DNA from: Paenibacillus auburnensis
GTDB lineage: Bacteria; Bacillota; Bacilli; Paenibacillales; Paenibacillaceae
Reading direction: 5' to 3'
Length of the DNA: 64,000 nucleotides
Assembly: GCF_927798115.1 (NCBI RefSeq)
Contig: NZ_CAKMMG010000012.1
Location: forward strand, 1-64,000
Shown here one piece after another: positions 32,598-41,665 of this stretch. The position numbers and the translations under genes are program-made. Position 1 is the stretch's first letter. Every line of letters begins with the position of its first letter. The notes beneath the pieces were generated by a model. The model did no database searches. It saw nothing but the letters and a program-made list of their open reading frames with translations, and had not been told where the DNA came from.

Positions 32598-34399
32598 ACC
32601 GTCCTGCCGCCTTCCGTCCTGCTGCCTGATACAAGCGCGGGAACCGGCGGGAGCGGAAGGGAGAAATAGAAGGTGCTCCCCTCCGAAGGTATGCTGTCAA
32701 ACCAGATTTCGCCCCCGTTCAGGCGGACAAATTCCCTGCATAGCGATAACCCCAGGCCAATCCCGCGCTCTCCCTCCGTTCCCAGTAAAGAAACCGGGTA
32801 CCCGTCCTGCAGCAGTGTATCGGCTTGTTCCCGGGCGATTCCTTCCCCCGTATCCTTTACAGAGACTACTATCATCGTATCCTTCCGCTCTGCCTTCAAA
32901 GAGATGCTTCCTCCAACCGTTGTAAATTTAATGGCATTCGTCAAAAGATTGCGGATAATCAGATCAAGCATCTCTTTATCAGCATACACATAGGTCCCTT
33001 CCGGAATCTCGGAAATCAGACGGATCTGTTTACTACCGCTGCGGACGGATAACAGCCGTAAATTCCATTCCACCGATAGAGCTAAATCCCTTTCAAGCGG
33101 TTGAAGCAGCAGCCCTCCGGTCTGGGTATGGAAAAATTCCAGCAGGCTTTCTACCAGGGCGAACGTATTGCGGATCTGCTGCCCCATCTCATCGACAACC
33201 TCCGTCCGGCTCTCCCCGTGCTCCTGCATTTCTTCCTCCAGCAGCTCCATCAGGTTGACGAGCACCGCTATCGGATCACGGATGTCATGGGCAACCACAC
33301 TGAACATTCTGTCTTTGAACGTGTTCAGTTCACTAAGCTGTCTGGCATTATCAAGCAGTCTTTCCTCTGTGCGCACACTGTCTGTTACATCGCTTAAGAG
33401 CAGCATTTTACCGACAGGCTTATGGCTGTTATTCCGAATATAAGACAGCTTGACATGATAGAATTTGTCTCCGGAGCGGTTTGAGAGGTGTAGCTTGCTT
33501 ATAGTGGAAGGCTCTTGCCTCATTAGCTCCAATAAAAGAGGAGAGCCGGTGAATAGCTCGGAGGCCGTTTTGCCGATACTCCTGCTGTTTAATCCGTCAA
33601 TGACCTCTCCCGCCGAGCGGTTGAAGCTTGTAAGCATATGATCAAGGTCAAAGACAATGACGGCTTCCTGCATGGAGCTGAATACCTGCTGAAGCGCCAG
33701 GGGGGCGAGCCGCAGCATATTAAACTGATAAATTCCCCAGATATAAAAAATCCCCGAAATTAAAAAACCGAACGGCGAAATATCAACCGGCATATAGACC
33801 AGCCCGCTCAGATATACGAGGGTGAAGCCGTAGGGCCCCCAGGATCCGATGATCATCAGCGCGACCGGTATCCTCATCCGGGGAGGGGACTTGATAAACA
33901 TTTGCACCAAAAATACCATTCCAATTACAAAGAAGCTATAGGAATAGAACACATGCAGCGCATACAACGGGCCTTTCACGAGCGTAACCAGCGGGAAGCC
34001 TTCCGTGTAATTCAGGGTCATGCTCTTATAGAACAAGTGATGCCACTCATTCGTGTTGTGGGCGATAAAGGTAATTACCGGGACAATCATCAGCAGCACA
34101 ACATTCCTTCTGGTTACCCAGGCCTGCCTACCCGTATATTGAAGCACCATAATAAACCACAGCACTGTCCCGAAAGGAATTCCGATATATTCAATCCGCA
34201 GCCAAAAACGGATATGCTCCAAAGTGGTGCTGAGAATCTCAAAAGCATAACCAAAGCTGTAAAAGGACCCGGTCAGCATGCCAAGGCCGTAGCTGATCGC
34301 GATCGGCAGGCTTCTTCTCTTCCAGCATAGATAAGCCAAAACCAGTGAACAGCAGGTCGCTGTCATCAGCAGTGCAAACAAATACAAATTATAGCTCAT
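32594..34399 (-). CDS. Membrane sensor histidine kinase (7TM-PAS-HisKA-HATPase), 601 aa
   Basis: Start ATG 34397-34399 with an AGAGG site; an upstream in-frame start is weaker. Residues 1-220 contain seven hydrophobic segments of the histidine kinase N-terminal 7TM type. A PAS-like domain (about 230-340) is followed by the H-box MFSVVAHDIRDPIAVL, N-box DLIIRNLLTNAIKFT, and G boxes SVKDTGEGIA and GIGLGLSLCREFV. All catalytic motifs are intact. It is translated together with the downstream regulator. The signal is unknown; the genomic neighbours suggest cell-surface remodelling. Confidence 0.92.
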   Translation of the reverse strand: MSYNLYLFALLMTATCCSLVLAYLCWKRRSLPIAISYGLGMLTGSFYSFGYAFEILSTTLEHIRFWLRIEYIGIPFGTVLWFIMVLQYTGRQAWVTRRNVVLLMIVPVITFIAHNTNEWHHLFYKSMTLNYTEGFPLVTLVKGPLYALHVFYSYSFFVIGMVFLVQMFIKSPPRMRIPVALMIIGSWGPYGFTLVYLSGLVYMPVDISPFGFLISGIFYIWGIYQFNMLRLAPLALQQVFSSMQEAVIVFDLDHMLTSFNRSAGEVIDGLNSRSIGKTASELFTGSPLLLELMRQEPSTISKLHLSNRSGDKFYHVKLSYIRNNSHKPVGKMLLLSDVTDSVRTEERLLDNARQLSELNTFKDRMFSVVAHDIRDPIAVLVNLMELLEEEMQEHGESRTEVVDEMGQQIRNTFALVESLLEFFHTQTGGLLLQPLERDLALSVEWNLRLLSVRSGSKQIRLISEIPEGTYVYADKEMLDLIIRNLLTNAIKFTTVGGSISLKAERKDTMIVVSVKDTGEGIAREQADTLLQDGYPVSLLGTEGERGIGLGLSLCREFVRLNGGEIWFDSIPSEGSTFYFSLPLPPVPALVSGSRTEGGRTV

Positions 34400-34499
34400 C
34401 CAGGGCTGACCTCTTTCAGGAATAAATCGGGAATCTATGCCTCCTATGTTAACAGATCGGCCTACGGTAGAGTAACTAAAAATTAAAATTTTTCGACAA

Positions 34500-34538
34500 A
34501 AAAAGCCAGCTTTCGCCATTAGAGGCGAAGCCGGCTTG
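34500..34538 (-). terminator. Terminator after lipoprotein SLH gene
   Basis: On the minus strand AAGCCGGCTTCGCC pairs with GGCGAAAGCTGGCTT, followed by a run of T. It lies 50 bp past the stop at 34590 and shields the kinase gene from upstream transcription. Confidence 0.85.
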
Positions 34539-34589
34539 CAATTGTATACAGACGCCGCTTCAGGGGCCTGTATGAATGTCTGTTTGTGC

Positions 34590-36815
34590 TTATTTCAAAG
34601 TTTCCAAAAGAGCCTTGAGCTCCGGATTCAGCTGCAGTACGTGCAGAACAATCGTCAAAGCTTCCGCACGGGATGCCTGCTTGGCGGGAAGAAACTCTCC
34701 GCTGCCGAAACCGCTGATAATCCCGGCTGCTGCCGCCTGCCGGATCTCATCCTGGTTCCATGTGTTTCCGATATCCTGGAAAGTAGCGGCAGCCGGGACA
34801 TCAACACCGCTCATATCAACAATCTTAGCAATGATCGCGATAATCTCTGCGCGGGAGATTTCGGCATTCGGCTTGAAAGTGCCATTCTGGTAGCCGGAGA
34901 CAAGACCCTTTTCCTGCAGGGATGAAATCGCTGCTTCCGCCCAGTGTCCGGAAATATCGCTTAATGTGCCCTTGCTTCCGCCGCTGGGCAGTTCGAACAC
35001 CCTGGCAATGATAGCAGCAAACTCTGCACGGGTCATACCGGCATCCGGATGGAATCCTCCATCCTCATAACCTTGGACTATCCCCAGCTTCACGAAGGTT
35101 TCTACCGTCATGTCCGCCCAATGGGAGGAAATGTCTGTGAATGACACCGGAGATGGATTGGCGTTAGCCAATTCTACTTTTTGGTTGAAGCCTGACAGTA
35201 CCGCTTCAAGCTTAACTACATTATTGGCAAATTTAGCAGCGCCACCGGCAGCCGGTGCGGCTGAAGGGACCGGCGAAGGGGCTGCAGTTGGAGTTGCGGA
35301 CGGACTTATGGCTGGTGTTGCCGCAGGCGTACCGCCGCTGTCCGAGCTGGACGCTACAATCTCAATAGCTGTCGTGCCATACACACCTGAACCATCTGCT
35401 GCCGCAGCTTTAACAGTGACCATACCTGGAGAGATCCCTGTTAACAAGCCGCTTGCACTAATGGTAGCTGTCCCTGTTCCGTTCTCGATAGACCATAGAA
35501 TACCCTGGTTCGTTGCTTCCGCTGGGGCAATAGCCTGATTCAATTGAATGAAATGTCCCACGGTTACCGGAGAAACGCCGGAAATTGTGATGGCTGAAAC
35601 CGGGATAGAGACAGGTGTCGGCGCTGCACTCGGAGTCGCTGCCGGAGCATCGGTTGGCGCCTCCGTCGGTGCTACCGTCGGGGTTGCTGCCGGGGCATCG
35701 GTTGGCGCCTCGGTCGGTACTACTGTCGGGGTCGCGGCCGGAGCTTCGGTTGGCGCTTCTGTCGGTGCTACTGTCGGGGTCGCGGCCGGGGCATCCGTTG
35801 GCGCCTCGGTCGGCGCTACCGTCGGGGTCGCGGCCGGGGCATCCGTTGGCGCCTCGGTCGGCGCTACCGTCGGGGTCGCGACCGGGGCAGCAGTAATTGT
35901 AACCTCCACACTGTCTGTTACGCCGGTGCCGTCAGTAGTTGTGGCTGTTACCGTTACTGTACCTGGTTCTCCTGCAGTAAGCTCACCGCTTGTCTCATCG
36001 ATTACCGCCGAACCCGTTCCGTTAACCACGGACCAGACAACACCCGGATTGATGGCATCGGCCGGCAATACCTCAGCGCGCATGGACAAGGTTTCACCGG
36101 TTTGTACAGAATACACCTCTCCGGTGCTGCTCACTGAAATGCCGGTTACCTTATGGAATACATTATCGGCAAGCAGTTTCGCACCTGAATAGAGTGAAAT
36201 TGGTGTCTTAATATCCACGGTATCCGATTTGATCAGGAAGGTTACCTTCCCATCCACCGTGAAGGAAGAGAAGCCCTCTCTGGACTCTATGCTCTTAAAA
36301 GTGTCATAGGGATCCGTATTATAGAAGATTAGATCCCGGTCTGCAGCATGGGCAAAAATCTCCGTCTGTCCATCCACAAGCTTGCCATTTGTTCCGTAGA
36401 CAGCAAAGGTTACGTTGATATACCCCGGATACGCGCTGTCCGCCACCGACGGTGCCTGAAACAATGCAACGTGATCTGCGGCTAATACCGGTTTGTGGGC
36501 TGCAAATCCGCTCACATTGACATAGCTTGGGCCATATGACAATACAGGGACCCAGCTTACGATACTGTCGCTGACATATCCCCCAACGATCGTTTTGCCG
36601 GAATCCGTGTTGACCGCAATAGAGCCTGCCCCTGTATCATCCGGCACTTGAACCACACTTCCGTCTGAATATCTTAGGAATAAATGCTCCGAAGCGCTTG
36701 GTTTATCGCTTGGCAGGTTAACGGTTACTGAGCCTGTACTTACCACACAGCCGCTTAACAGCATAATTACCAGAGCCGAGACTAGGCCCAGCTTACCCAG
36801 TGAAGTTTTTTTCAT
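34590..36815 (-). CDS. SLH-domain surface lipoprotein with Big2 domains and Pro/Thr/Ala repeats, 741 aa
   Basis: The N terminus MKKTSLGKLGLVSALVIMLL ends in the lipobox LSGC, so lipid anchoring is predicted. A beta-rich region (30-230) is followed by a Big2 Ig-like domain (about 225-310). Next comes a repeat stretch of five 16-residue units TVAPTEAPTDAPAATP, a second Big2 domain (about 415-500), and three SLH domains at the C terminus (ITDISSHWADMTVETFVKLG-type, each with H-W/A and GY-DGGF-PDA). SLH domains bind pyruvylated wall polymer. Lipid anchor plus SLH is a double attachment. Promoter boxes at 36861-36905 are shared with the gene at 41333. Confidence 0.88.
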   Translation of the reverse strand: MKKTSLGKLGLVSALVIMLLSGCVVSTGSVTVNLPSDKPSASEHLFLRYSDGSVVQVPDDTGAGSIAVNTDSGKTIVGGYVSDSIVSWVPVLSYGPSYVNVSGFAAHKPVLAADHVALFQAPSVADSAYPGYINVTFAVYGTNGKLVDGQTEIFAHAADRDLIFYNTDPYDTFKSIESREGFSSFTVDGKVTFLIKSDTVDIKTPISLYSGAKLLADNVFHKVTGISVSSTGEVYSVQTGETLSMRAEVLPADAINPGVVWSVVNGTGSAVIDETSGELTAGEPGTVTVTATTTDGTGVTDSVEVTITAAPVATPTVAPTEAPTDAPAATPTVAPTEAPTDAPAATPTVAPTEAPTEAPAATPTVVPTEAPTDAPAATPTVAPTEAPTDAPAATPSAAPTPVSIPVSAITISGVSPVTVGHFIQLNQAIAPAEATNQGILWSIENGTGTATISASGLLTGISPGMVTVKAAAADGSGVYGTTAIEIVASSSDSGGTPAATPAISPSATPTAAPSPVPSAAPAAGGAAKFANNVVKLEAVLSGFNQKVELANANPSPVSFTDISSHWADMTVETFVKLGIVQGYEDGGFHPDAGMTRAEFAAIIARVFELPSGGSKGTLSDISGHWAEAAISSLQEKGLVSGYQNGTFKPNAEISRAEIIAIIAKIVDMSGVDVPAAATFQDIGNTWNQDEIRQAAAAGIISGFGSGEFLPAKQASRAEALTIVLHVLQLNPELKALLETLK
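35634..35886 (-). repeat. 48-bp tandem repeat inside SLH lipoprotein gene
   Basis: Five near-identical 48-bp units encode the 16-residue block TVAPTEAPTDAPAATP. Unit-to-unit changes are mostly silent (for example GGG/GGA) plus D to E and A to V. Copy number is likely to vary between strains. Confidence 0.85.
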
Positions 36816-36860
36816 TGTCCCATCAACCCTTTCAATTTCTCAATGTTTATATTTTAAATA

Positions 36861-36905
36861 ATTATACTTTCCTTCAATGACAAGATAATGACAAACTTCG
36901 ACACC
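36861..36905 (-). promoter_or_regulatory. Promoter with direct repeats for SLH lipoprotein gene
   Basis: Minus strand: GTGTCGAAGT, then TTGTCAT twice at an 11-bp period (TGACAA at 36878-36883 and 36889-36894 on the plus strand), then TATAAT (-10, 36861-36866) exactly 11 bp after the second TTGTCA. There is no normal -35, so an activator bound to the repeats is likely. The same arrangement occurs at 41385-41429. Confidence 0.7.
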
Positions 36906-36959
36906 AACAGGCGAAGTTCTCTATCCTTGCAAAAAGAACAATACTTTTGTCTCCTATAC

Positions 36960-36999
36960 AACAAAAAACAGCTGCTTCAATGGAGCTTGAAGCAGCTGT
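36960..36999 (-). terminator. Terminator of surface-protein operon
   Basis: ACAGCTGCTTCAA pairs perfectly with TTGAAGCAGCTGT around a six-base loop, with a T run on the minus strand. It lies 17 bp past the stop at 37016. Confidence 0.93.
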
Positions 37000-37015
37000 C
37001 TCTTTAATAACCGGC

Positions 37016-38854
37016 TTAATTCACAAATCCGGTATATTGCAGCAGCCGTGTCAGCATAACAGCGGCCTGTGCCCGGCTGGCTTTGGCGGAAGGAACAAAG
37101 GTTGCTGAGGTCATACCTGTGATGATCTTCGCCTCTACAGCCTGGGCTACAGCGGCCTGTGCCCAGCTGCCGATTGAAGTTTTGTCTGAGAAGCCTGCCA
37201 GCAGTACATTCGGATTGCCTGCAGCACTGTTTGCTTTACCCGCAGCGCCGATGGCTCTCGAGATCATAACCGCCATTTGTTCGCGGGTAATCGTCTCAGA
37301 TGGTCTAAAGCTATTGTCCTGGAAGCCTTCCACCAGCTTGGCCTGCACAGCAGCACCGATGGAACCGGCGTACCAGTCGCCTTCTTTGACATCGGTGAAC
37401 GCCGCCGGGGCAGCAACCGGTGTCAGCCCCAGCGAGCGGACCAGCAAAGCTGCAAATTCAGCTCTTGTAATACTGCTGTCCGGAGCAAACTCACTGGCTG
37501 TGGAGCCATTTACAATCAGCTTCGACGCCAGCAGCTCAATATCCGCACGGGCCCAGTGTTTGCTGATATCACCGAATGTACGGCTCGCGGTAAGCACCGT
37601 ATAAATGCTGTTGCCGTTCCGCTTGAAGGTTACCTTTGTGGAGCCGTTTGCCTGCTTGTTAAATACAGCCGGCACGAAGGAAAACTGTCCGGTGGAATCA
37701 TCATATAGAACGACTGTCGCGCGGTTCTTATCGACTGGAGCCGTAATCACCATGCTCCGCTCCAGATAAGTGGAGCCAAAATGGTTCAGCTCGATAGTTG
37801 TACCGTTCCCGGAAGCTGTAACCGAAAATTCAATCGCAGCTCCAGTCTGTGATGCGGCAATACCCTGCGCATTACGCTGAATCTTGCTGTTCAGGTCTGA
37901 CGCTGCCGGAGAAATATTCACCTGAATGCTTAAGTCTGCCGTTGCTGTGCTTAAGCTCTGCGCGACCGCTGCAAAATTGAGCACACTGAGCGGCAGTGAA
38001 TATTCCCCGTCGTTGGTTTGCAGGGAGATAATCGTATTCGGCGCATTCAGGGCCGCAGCTGCGAGTACAGAAGCCGGAAGCTTAAACTGAACCCCTTCAC
38101 CGGCGTGATTATTGTAAGCTATAAAAACAATCGGCGCTGCTCCATGATTATCCTGCTTCGCCGCAGCTGTTAGAGCCTCCGCCAGAGCCGCAGCGTCTTG
38201 AGTAACGGTAGCCGTGATTACACCCTTTGCCGATACTGCAGTTACCGCAGTATTTTTGCCTGTGTCCACTTTGACCGGCACCGCATTCGTTGCCGGTGGA
38301 GTTATCGGGGTTCCCGGTGTTGTGATTGTTCCGGTAGCCACGCTACCGCTGCCGGCAGTGACAGTGCCTGTACCGTTACCTGTACCACTGCCTGTTCCAC
38401 TGCCTGTATCCGTTCCTCCGCCGGTTTCACCGCCCGTATCGGTTCCGCCACCGCTGCCGGTTCCGCCGCCATTTCCGGCACCGTTACCATCGCCGCTCCC
38501 GGTACCCGTAGCTGCCGTTTTTACAATCAAATCGGCAGTAGCTACCTGGTTAGCTTGTCCGGCTGTTACCTTATACGTTCCGGCAGCTTCAGCTTTCCCC
38601 AAGGTGAAGCTGCTGCTGAACTTTCCGCCGCTGACCTGGACGATATCATAGAACACTGTGCTTTTTACCGGACGCAGTACTTGGATAATCACTTCGTCCA
38701 GCGTCGATGTACCCGTAATAACCACAGTACCGCCAGTCTCTACAGAAGCTACCGGATTTAACGTAACCGCCGCGCTGGCTGCAAATACCGCAGCAGGTAC
38801 AAGGGATATACACAGTGCTACGATCAGCGTCATACTTAACATGCGCAACTTCAC
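37016..38854 (-). CDS. SLH-domain secreted surface protein, 612 aa
   Basis: GTG 38852-38854 is preferred as start: GGGGGAA lies upstream and the product then begins with the signal peptide MKLRMLSMTLIVALCISLVP plus AAVFAASA. An in-frame ATG at 38908-38910 overlaps the previous stop but has no ribosome site. Domains: an Ig-like N domain (about 30-120), a Gly/Thr/Ser-rich linker (about 120-185), a beta-rich central domain (190-430) and three C-terminal SLH domains (FGDISKHWARADIELLASKL, FTDVKEGDWYAGSIGAAVQA, FSDKTSIGSWAQAAVAQAVE). It is wall-anchored by SLH and co-transcribed 28 bp after the 816-aa gene. Confidence 0.88.
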   Translation of the reverse strand: MKLRMLSMTLIVALCISLVPAAVFAASAAVTLNPVASVETGGTVVITGTSTLDEVIIQVLRPVKSTVFYDIVQVSGGKFSSSFTLGKAEAAGTYKVTAGQANQVATADLIVKTAATGTGSGDGNGAGNGGGTGSGGGTDTGGETGGGTDTGSGTGSGTGNGTGTVTAGSGSVATGTITTPGTPITPPATNAVPVKVDTGKNTAVTAVSAKGVITATVTQDAAALAEALTAAAKQDNHGAAPIVFIAYNNHAGEGVQFKLPASVLAAAALNAPNTIISLQTNDGEYSLPLSVLNFAAVAQSLSTATADLSIQVNISPAASDLNSKIQRNAQGIAASQTGAAIEFSVTASGNGTTIELNHFGSTYLERSMVITAPVDKNRATVVLYDDSTGQFSFVPAVFNKQANGSTKVTFKRNGNSIYTVLTASRTFGDISKHWARADIELLASKLIVNGSTASEFAPDSSITRAEFAALLVRSLGLTPVAAPAAFTDVKEGDWYAGSIGAAVQAKLVEGFQDNSFRPSETITREQMAVMISRAIGAAGKANSAAGNPNVLLAGFSDKTSIGSWAQAAVAQAVEAKIITGMTSATFVPSAKASRAQAAVMLTRLLQYTGFVN

Positions 38855-38882
38855 TTTACCATTCCCCCGCTTTCTTCCGATT

Positions 38883-41333
38883 CTAGTCATTATTATTTTT
38901 GTTAGTCTCAGCATTAAGAATGGCCTGATCCAGCTCAAGCTGAGTCTTAACAGTCGCCAGGTTTAATCCAAGATTCGTATAATCACTACTATACTTGCTC
39001 ACCACATACGCTTTTACTGTATAATTCGGATTCGTATCCGCATCGCTGACATTGAAGCTGGCAGAATAGGTGCCTGTGTTTACTTTTAAATTGGCTGCAA
39101 CGATACTCACCGGGGTGGAGCCGTCGAATAGCTCGAAGATTACCGTCTGGTTCCCCATCACGTAATCCCGGTAGGCATTATTGAATAAATTAATGCTTGC
39201 CGAGATTCCATTATCTACAGTCACTGCCGGAGCAGTCATATAGAACACTTCTGAAGATTTATAGGTATACCCTTCAAAATACTGGCTGCTGTAGCCTTCG
39301 GCGTCTACCATAACCTCATATTCATGTCCTGCCTGGAAAACACCCTTTGCAAAGGTCAGCTTGCCTGCACTGAGCGAATATTCCGAGCTAACCAATTGTC
39401 TGTATACATCAGTAGTATTGTCGTACACCCGGATCACTCTCACATGCTCTCTCCAGGCAACATTATCGGCATACGTGAACTCACTTGCTGCATTGCTGAA
39501 GAAATACCCGGTAATGTCAGGCGTATTATAAGCAATCTCCTGGTCAACTTCCCCGTTACGGATCATATCATAGACATCGCTTACTGCATCCGCAGCAAGT
39601 TTCACCCGGACTGAGCCACTCTGCTTAGCTTCATCAAAAACGATGTTGATGCTGTTCTCATGAACGTATACAACATCCTGCGCATCCAGAGCCTGGTAAG
39701 TTACACCGTGATCTGTAGAGATAGTAATATACTCATTCAAATGGGATACTCCATCCGCAAGCGTCTGATCCACCAGCGCTGTATTGGTATTAAACTGCAG
39801 GCTGAGGTAACGGCCGCTATGGGAGAAGTACCCGCCGTTTAAAGTAATTCCCGAGTTCTGCTGCGGATACAGCCAATTCGTATTGACATAATCCGTCAGC
39901 ACATTACCGGCGGCATCCTGGAAGTGATTAGGGTTAATCTGGAAGTAATACTGAGATCCTGTAAGCGGCGCTGCGAAATGTAGGGTTACTGCCTTCCCCG
40001 TGAAGGTTACCACTGTATCGGACGGAAGAGCATATTGCCAATTGTAGGAAATGGGGTTGTACCACTGCACATTCTGCAGGAAGCTCGCCTCATCCTCTGT
40101 GGCATTGAAGATATTTTCATCAAAGACAAAACTCAGCTCCTGTTTATCCTTAGAGAGATAGTAGTACAAGAACTTTGGCGCTGTAGTATCCGCAGGTGCC
40201 GGGTCGATTTCGGAAGCATCTGCTTCAATCAGAGCCGTAGCCTGAGTATCATTTTGGATGTTTCCGTATACATCCTTCAGAGCGCCCCTATTGATTACAA
40301 CTTGACTGTCTGTTCCGGACAGTGCTTCTGCAAAATGGATCGTCAGCTTCCCGGAAGTAATGGACACAGTATCTTGGGCGACTAACCCCTTCCAGTTGTC
40401 ATTCGTTCCTTTTACCAGATAAATAAAGTTTTTCAGCGAATCGCCGCTGTTATCAAACACCTCTTTATCAAAGGTGATCGTTACATCATGATTGCCCCCG
40501 CTGACCAAAGCGCTTTGAATGACCGGCGGACTCACCTGCAGATTTATTTCTTCATTCAGGTTGCCTGCTGCATCCTTCAGTGTGCCGGCGGCAATGCGAA
40601 TCACGGTATGGGTTCCCAGAATAACCTTCATGTTGTTGTCATAGTTCAGGTAGATTTGTCTGGAGCCATTCTGATAGACCGAAGCTTGCTGCGCTGTAAC
40701 AGGCACAAAATTCTTCCCATCCGATGCAACGCTCAATTGATCGGCCAGAAAAGCCTGGGCCTGTTCTTCATCTGCGCCATCCGGAGCATTGACCGTGAAA
40801 TCCTCATCAAAGCTCAGGTACACGGAGCGCCCTTGATTGGAGGTAGAGCCGGTATATGCAGGAGGAGTGATGTCCAGTGCAGAGATATGGGTGACCGTGA
40901 TGTCAGCATCCGAGGGAACCCCCTCCTCATTCATCACAGCGCCGGCAGCAACATTGATGCTGTTAGATGAACCTGTGAGCGCCGTATTCAAGGTTATAAC
41001 AAGTTCGCCGTCAGCGTTCATATTAATCTCATTGCCTGCGTTATCGGCAGAAAGGTCTACAAAAGAGCCGGAACCCGAACGTTCAATTTGAATGTCCGAC
41101 TTTAAATCAGCCAGATCAGTAGCTGGAATCGCATAAGTATTAAAAGATACGGTGATCGCAGTATTGCTGCTGCCTACCTCAGCCGTTGCCGAAGTTACCG
41201 GTGAAATAAGGGGTGTGGCCTGACTCTTGCCGGGCGATACAGTAAAAACTGTAGTAGCCGTAATGATGACCGCCATCATTTTGGACATCGTTTGCATGAA
41301 GCCCGGCTTGCTTTTTGTATTGCTTCCTACCAT
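38883..41333 (-). CDS. Secreted multi-domain adhesin-like protein with DUF1533-type domain, 816 aa
   Basis: A signal peptide is seen after a charged start (MQTMSKMMAVIITATTVFTV, cleavage after KSQA). Three or four Ig-like domains of the SwmB/Big type follow, each with a VxITFDxEVF or LSFVFDENIF strand and a (K/Q)DxxGN loop (LKDAAGNLN, LKDVYGNIQ, FQDAAGNVL). At about 650-735 is a domain resembling DUF1533 (hemoblobin-interacting): FTYADNVAWREHVRVIRV, then GHEYEVMVDAEGYSS. There is no SLH or sortase motif; the partner encoded 28 bp downstream has the SLH anchor. ATG 41333 follows AGGAGTGAGG. It is expected on or outside the wall. Confidence 0.82.
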   Translation of the reverse strand: MVGSNTKSKPGFMQTMSKMMAVIITATTVFTVSPGKSQATPLISPVTSATAEVGSSNTAITVSFNTYAIPATDLADLKSDIQIERSGSGSFVDLSADNAGNEINMNADGELVITLNTALTGSSNSINVAAGAVMNEEGVPSDADITVTHISALDITPPAYTGSTSNQGRSVYLSFDEDFTVNAPDGADEEQAQAFLADQLSVASDGKNFVPVTAQQASVYQNGSRQIYLNYDNNMKVILGTHTVIRIAAGTLKDAAGNLNEEINLQVSPPVIQSALVSGGNHDVTITFDKEVFDNSGDSLKNFIYLVKGTNDNWKGLVAQDTVSITSGKLTIHFAEALSGTDSQVVINRGALKDVYGNIQNDTQATALIEADASEIDPAPADTTAPKFLYYYLSKDKQELSFVFDENIFNATEDEASFLQNVQWYNPISYNWQYALPSDTVVTFTGKAVTLHFAAPLTGSQYYFQINPNHFQDAAGNVLTDYVNTNWLYPQQNSGITLNGGYFSHSGRYLSLQFNTNTALVDQTLADGVSHLNEYITISTDHGVTYQALDAQDVVYVHENSINIVFDEAKQSGSVRVKLAADAVSDVYDMIRNGEVDQEIAYNTPDITGYFFSNAASEFTYADNVAWREHVRVIRVYDNTTDVYRQLVSSEYSLSAGKLTFAKGVFQAGHEYEVMVDAEGYSSQYFEGYTYKSSEVFYMTAPAVTVDNGISASINLFNNAYRDYVMGNQTVIFELFDGSTPVSIVAANLKVNTGTYSASFNVSDADTNPNYTVKAYVVSKYSSDYTNLGLNLATVKTQLELDQAILNAETNKNNND

Positions 41334-41384
41334 CTGAATACCTCACTCCTAAAATTTTATTATTTAAAAATGTTACTAAAGACC

Positions 41385-41429
41385 AGTATATATCCCCCCA
41401 ATGACAAGAAAATGACAAACTTCGACACG
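41385..41429 (-). promoter_or_regulatory. Promoter with direct repeats for the surface-protein operon
   Basis: Minus strand: GTGTCGAAGT, then TTGTCAT twice at an 11-bp period (TGACAA at 41402-41407 and 41413-41418 on the plus strand), then TATACT (-10, 41385-41390) 11 bp later. Thirty of 31 bases of CAATGACAAG-(A/T)-AATGACAAAC-TTCGACAC match the element before the lipoprotein gene at 36815. Confidence 0.7.
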
Positions 41430-41665
41430 TCAAAAAGAACCCTCATCCTTCGAGGGTCCTAAATACTATTGCCTAAGACTGTAATAACACGGCTTCGGCT
41501 TACCTGCCGTCCCGTGCTCGCTTCAGCACCGCTGTGTCCAGCCTGCCCATACCTGTCACCGAATTCGTCATAGAATTTAGACTTCCATTTTTTTGGATGT
41601 CTGCTGGTTAATTATAGTAGAATAATCTATGTGAGACTATACCCGGCTGATGAGAGGAGCACGAT
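41430..41665. other. Intergenic region with hairpin and possible 23-aa frame
   Basis: Between the surface operon promoter and the DUF4003 gene. On the minus strand a 23-codon frame (ATG 41569-41571, stop 41500-41502; MTNSVTGMGRLDTAVLKRAR then DGR) with a GGAAG ten bases upstream is followed by a hairpin at 41437-41459 (GGACCCTC/GAGGGTTC then TTTTTG). That makes a possible short transcript, but coding is unproven. Confidence 0.25.

Noticed and set aside
35634..35886. CRISPR-like array
   Set aside because: The 48-bp units are contiguous coding repeats in frame with the SLH lipoprotein, with no spacers.
35548..36192. 214-codon plus-strand frame rich in Val-Gly-Ala-Ser repeats
   Set aside because: It is the antisense of the Pro/Thr/Ala repeat region of the SLH lipoprotein; the repeat structure alone keeps the frame open, and it has no ribosome site.
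38198..38761. Overlapping plus-strand frames opposite the Gly/Thr linker of the SLH protein
   Set aside because: Low-complexity antisense of a real gene with signal peptide and SLH domains; no start context.
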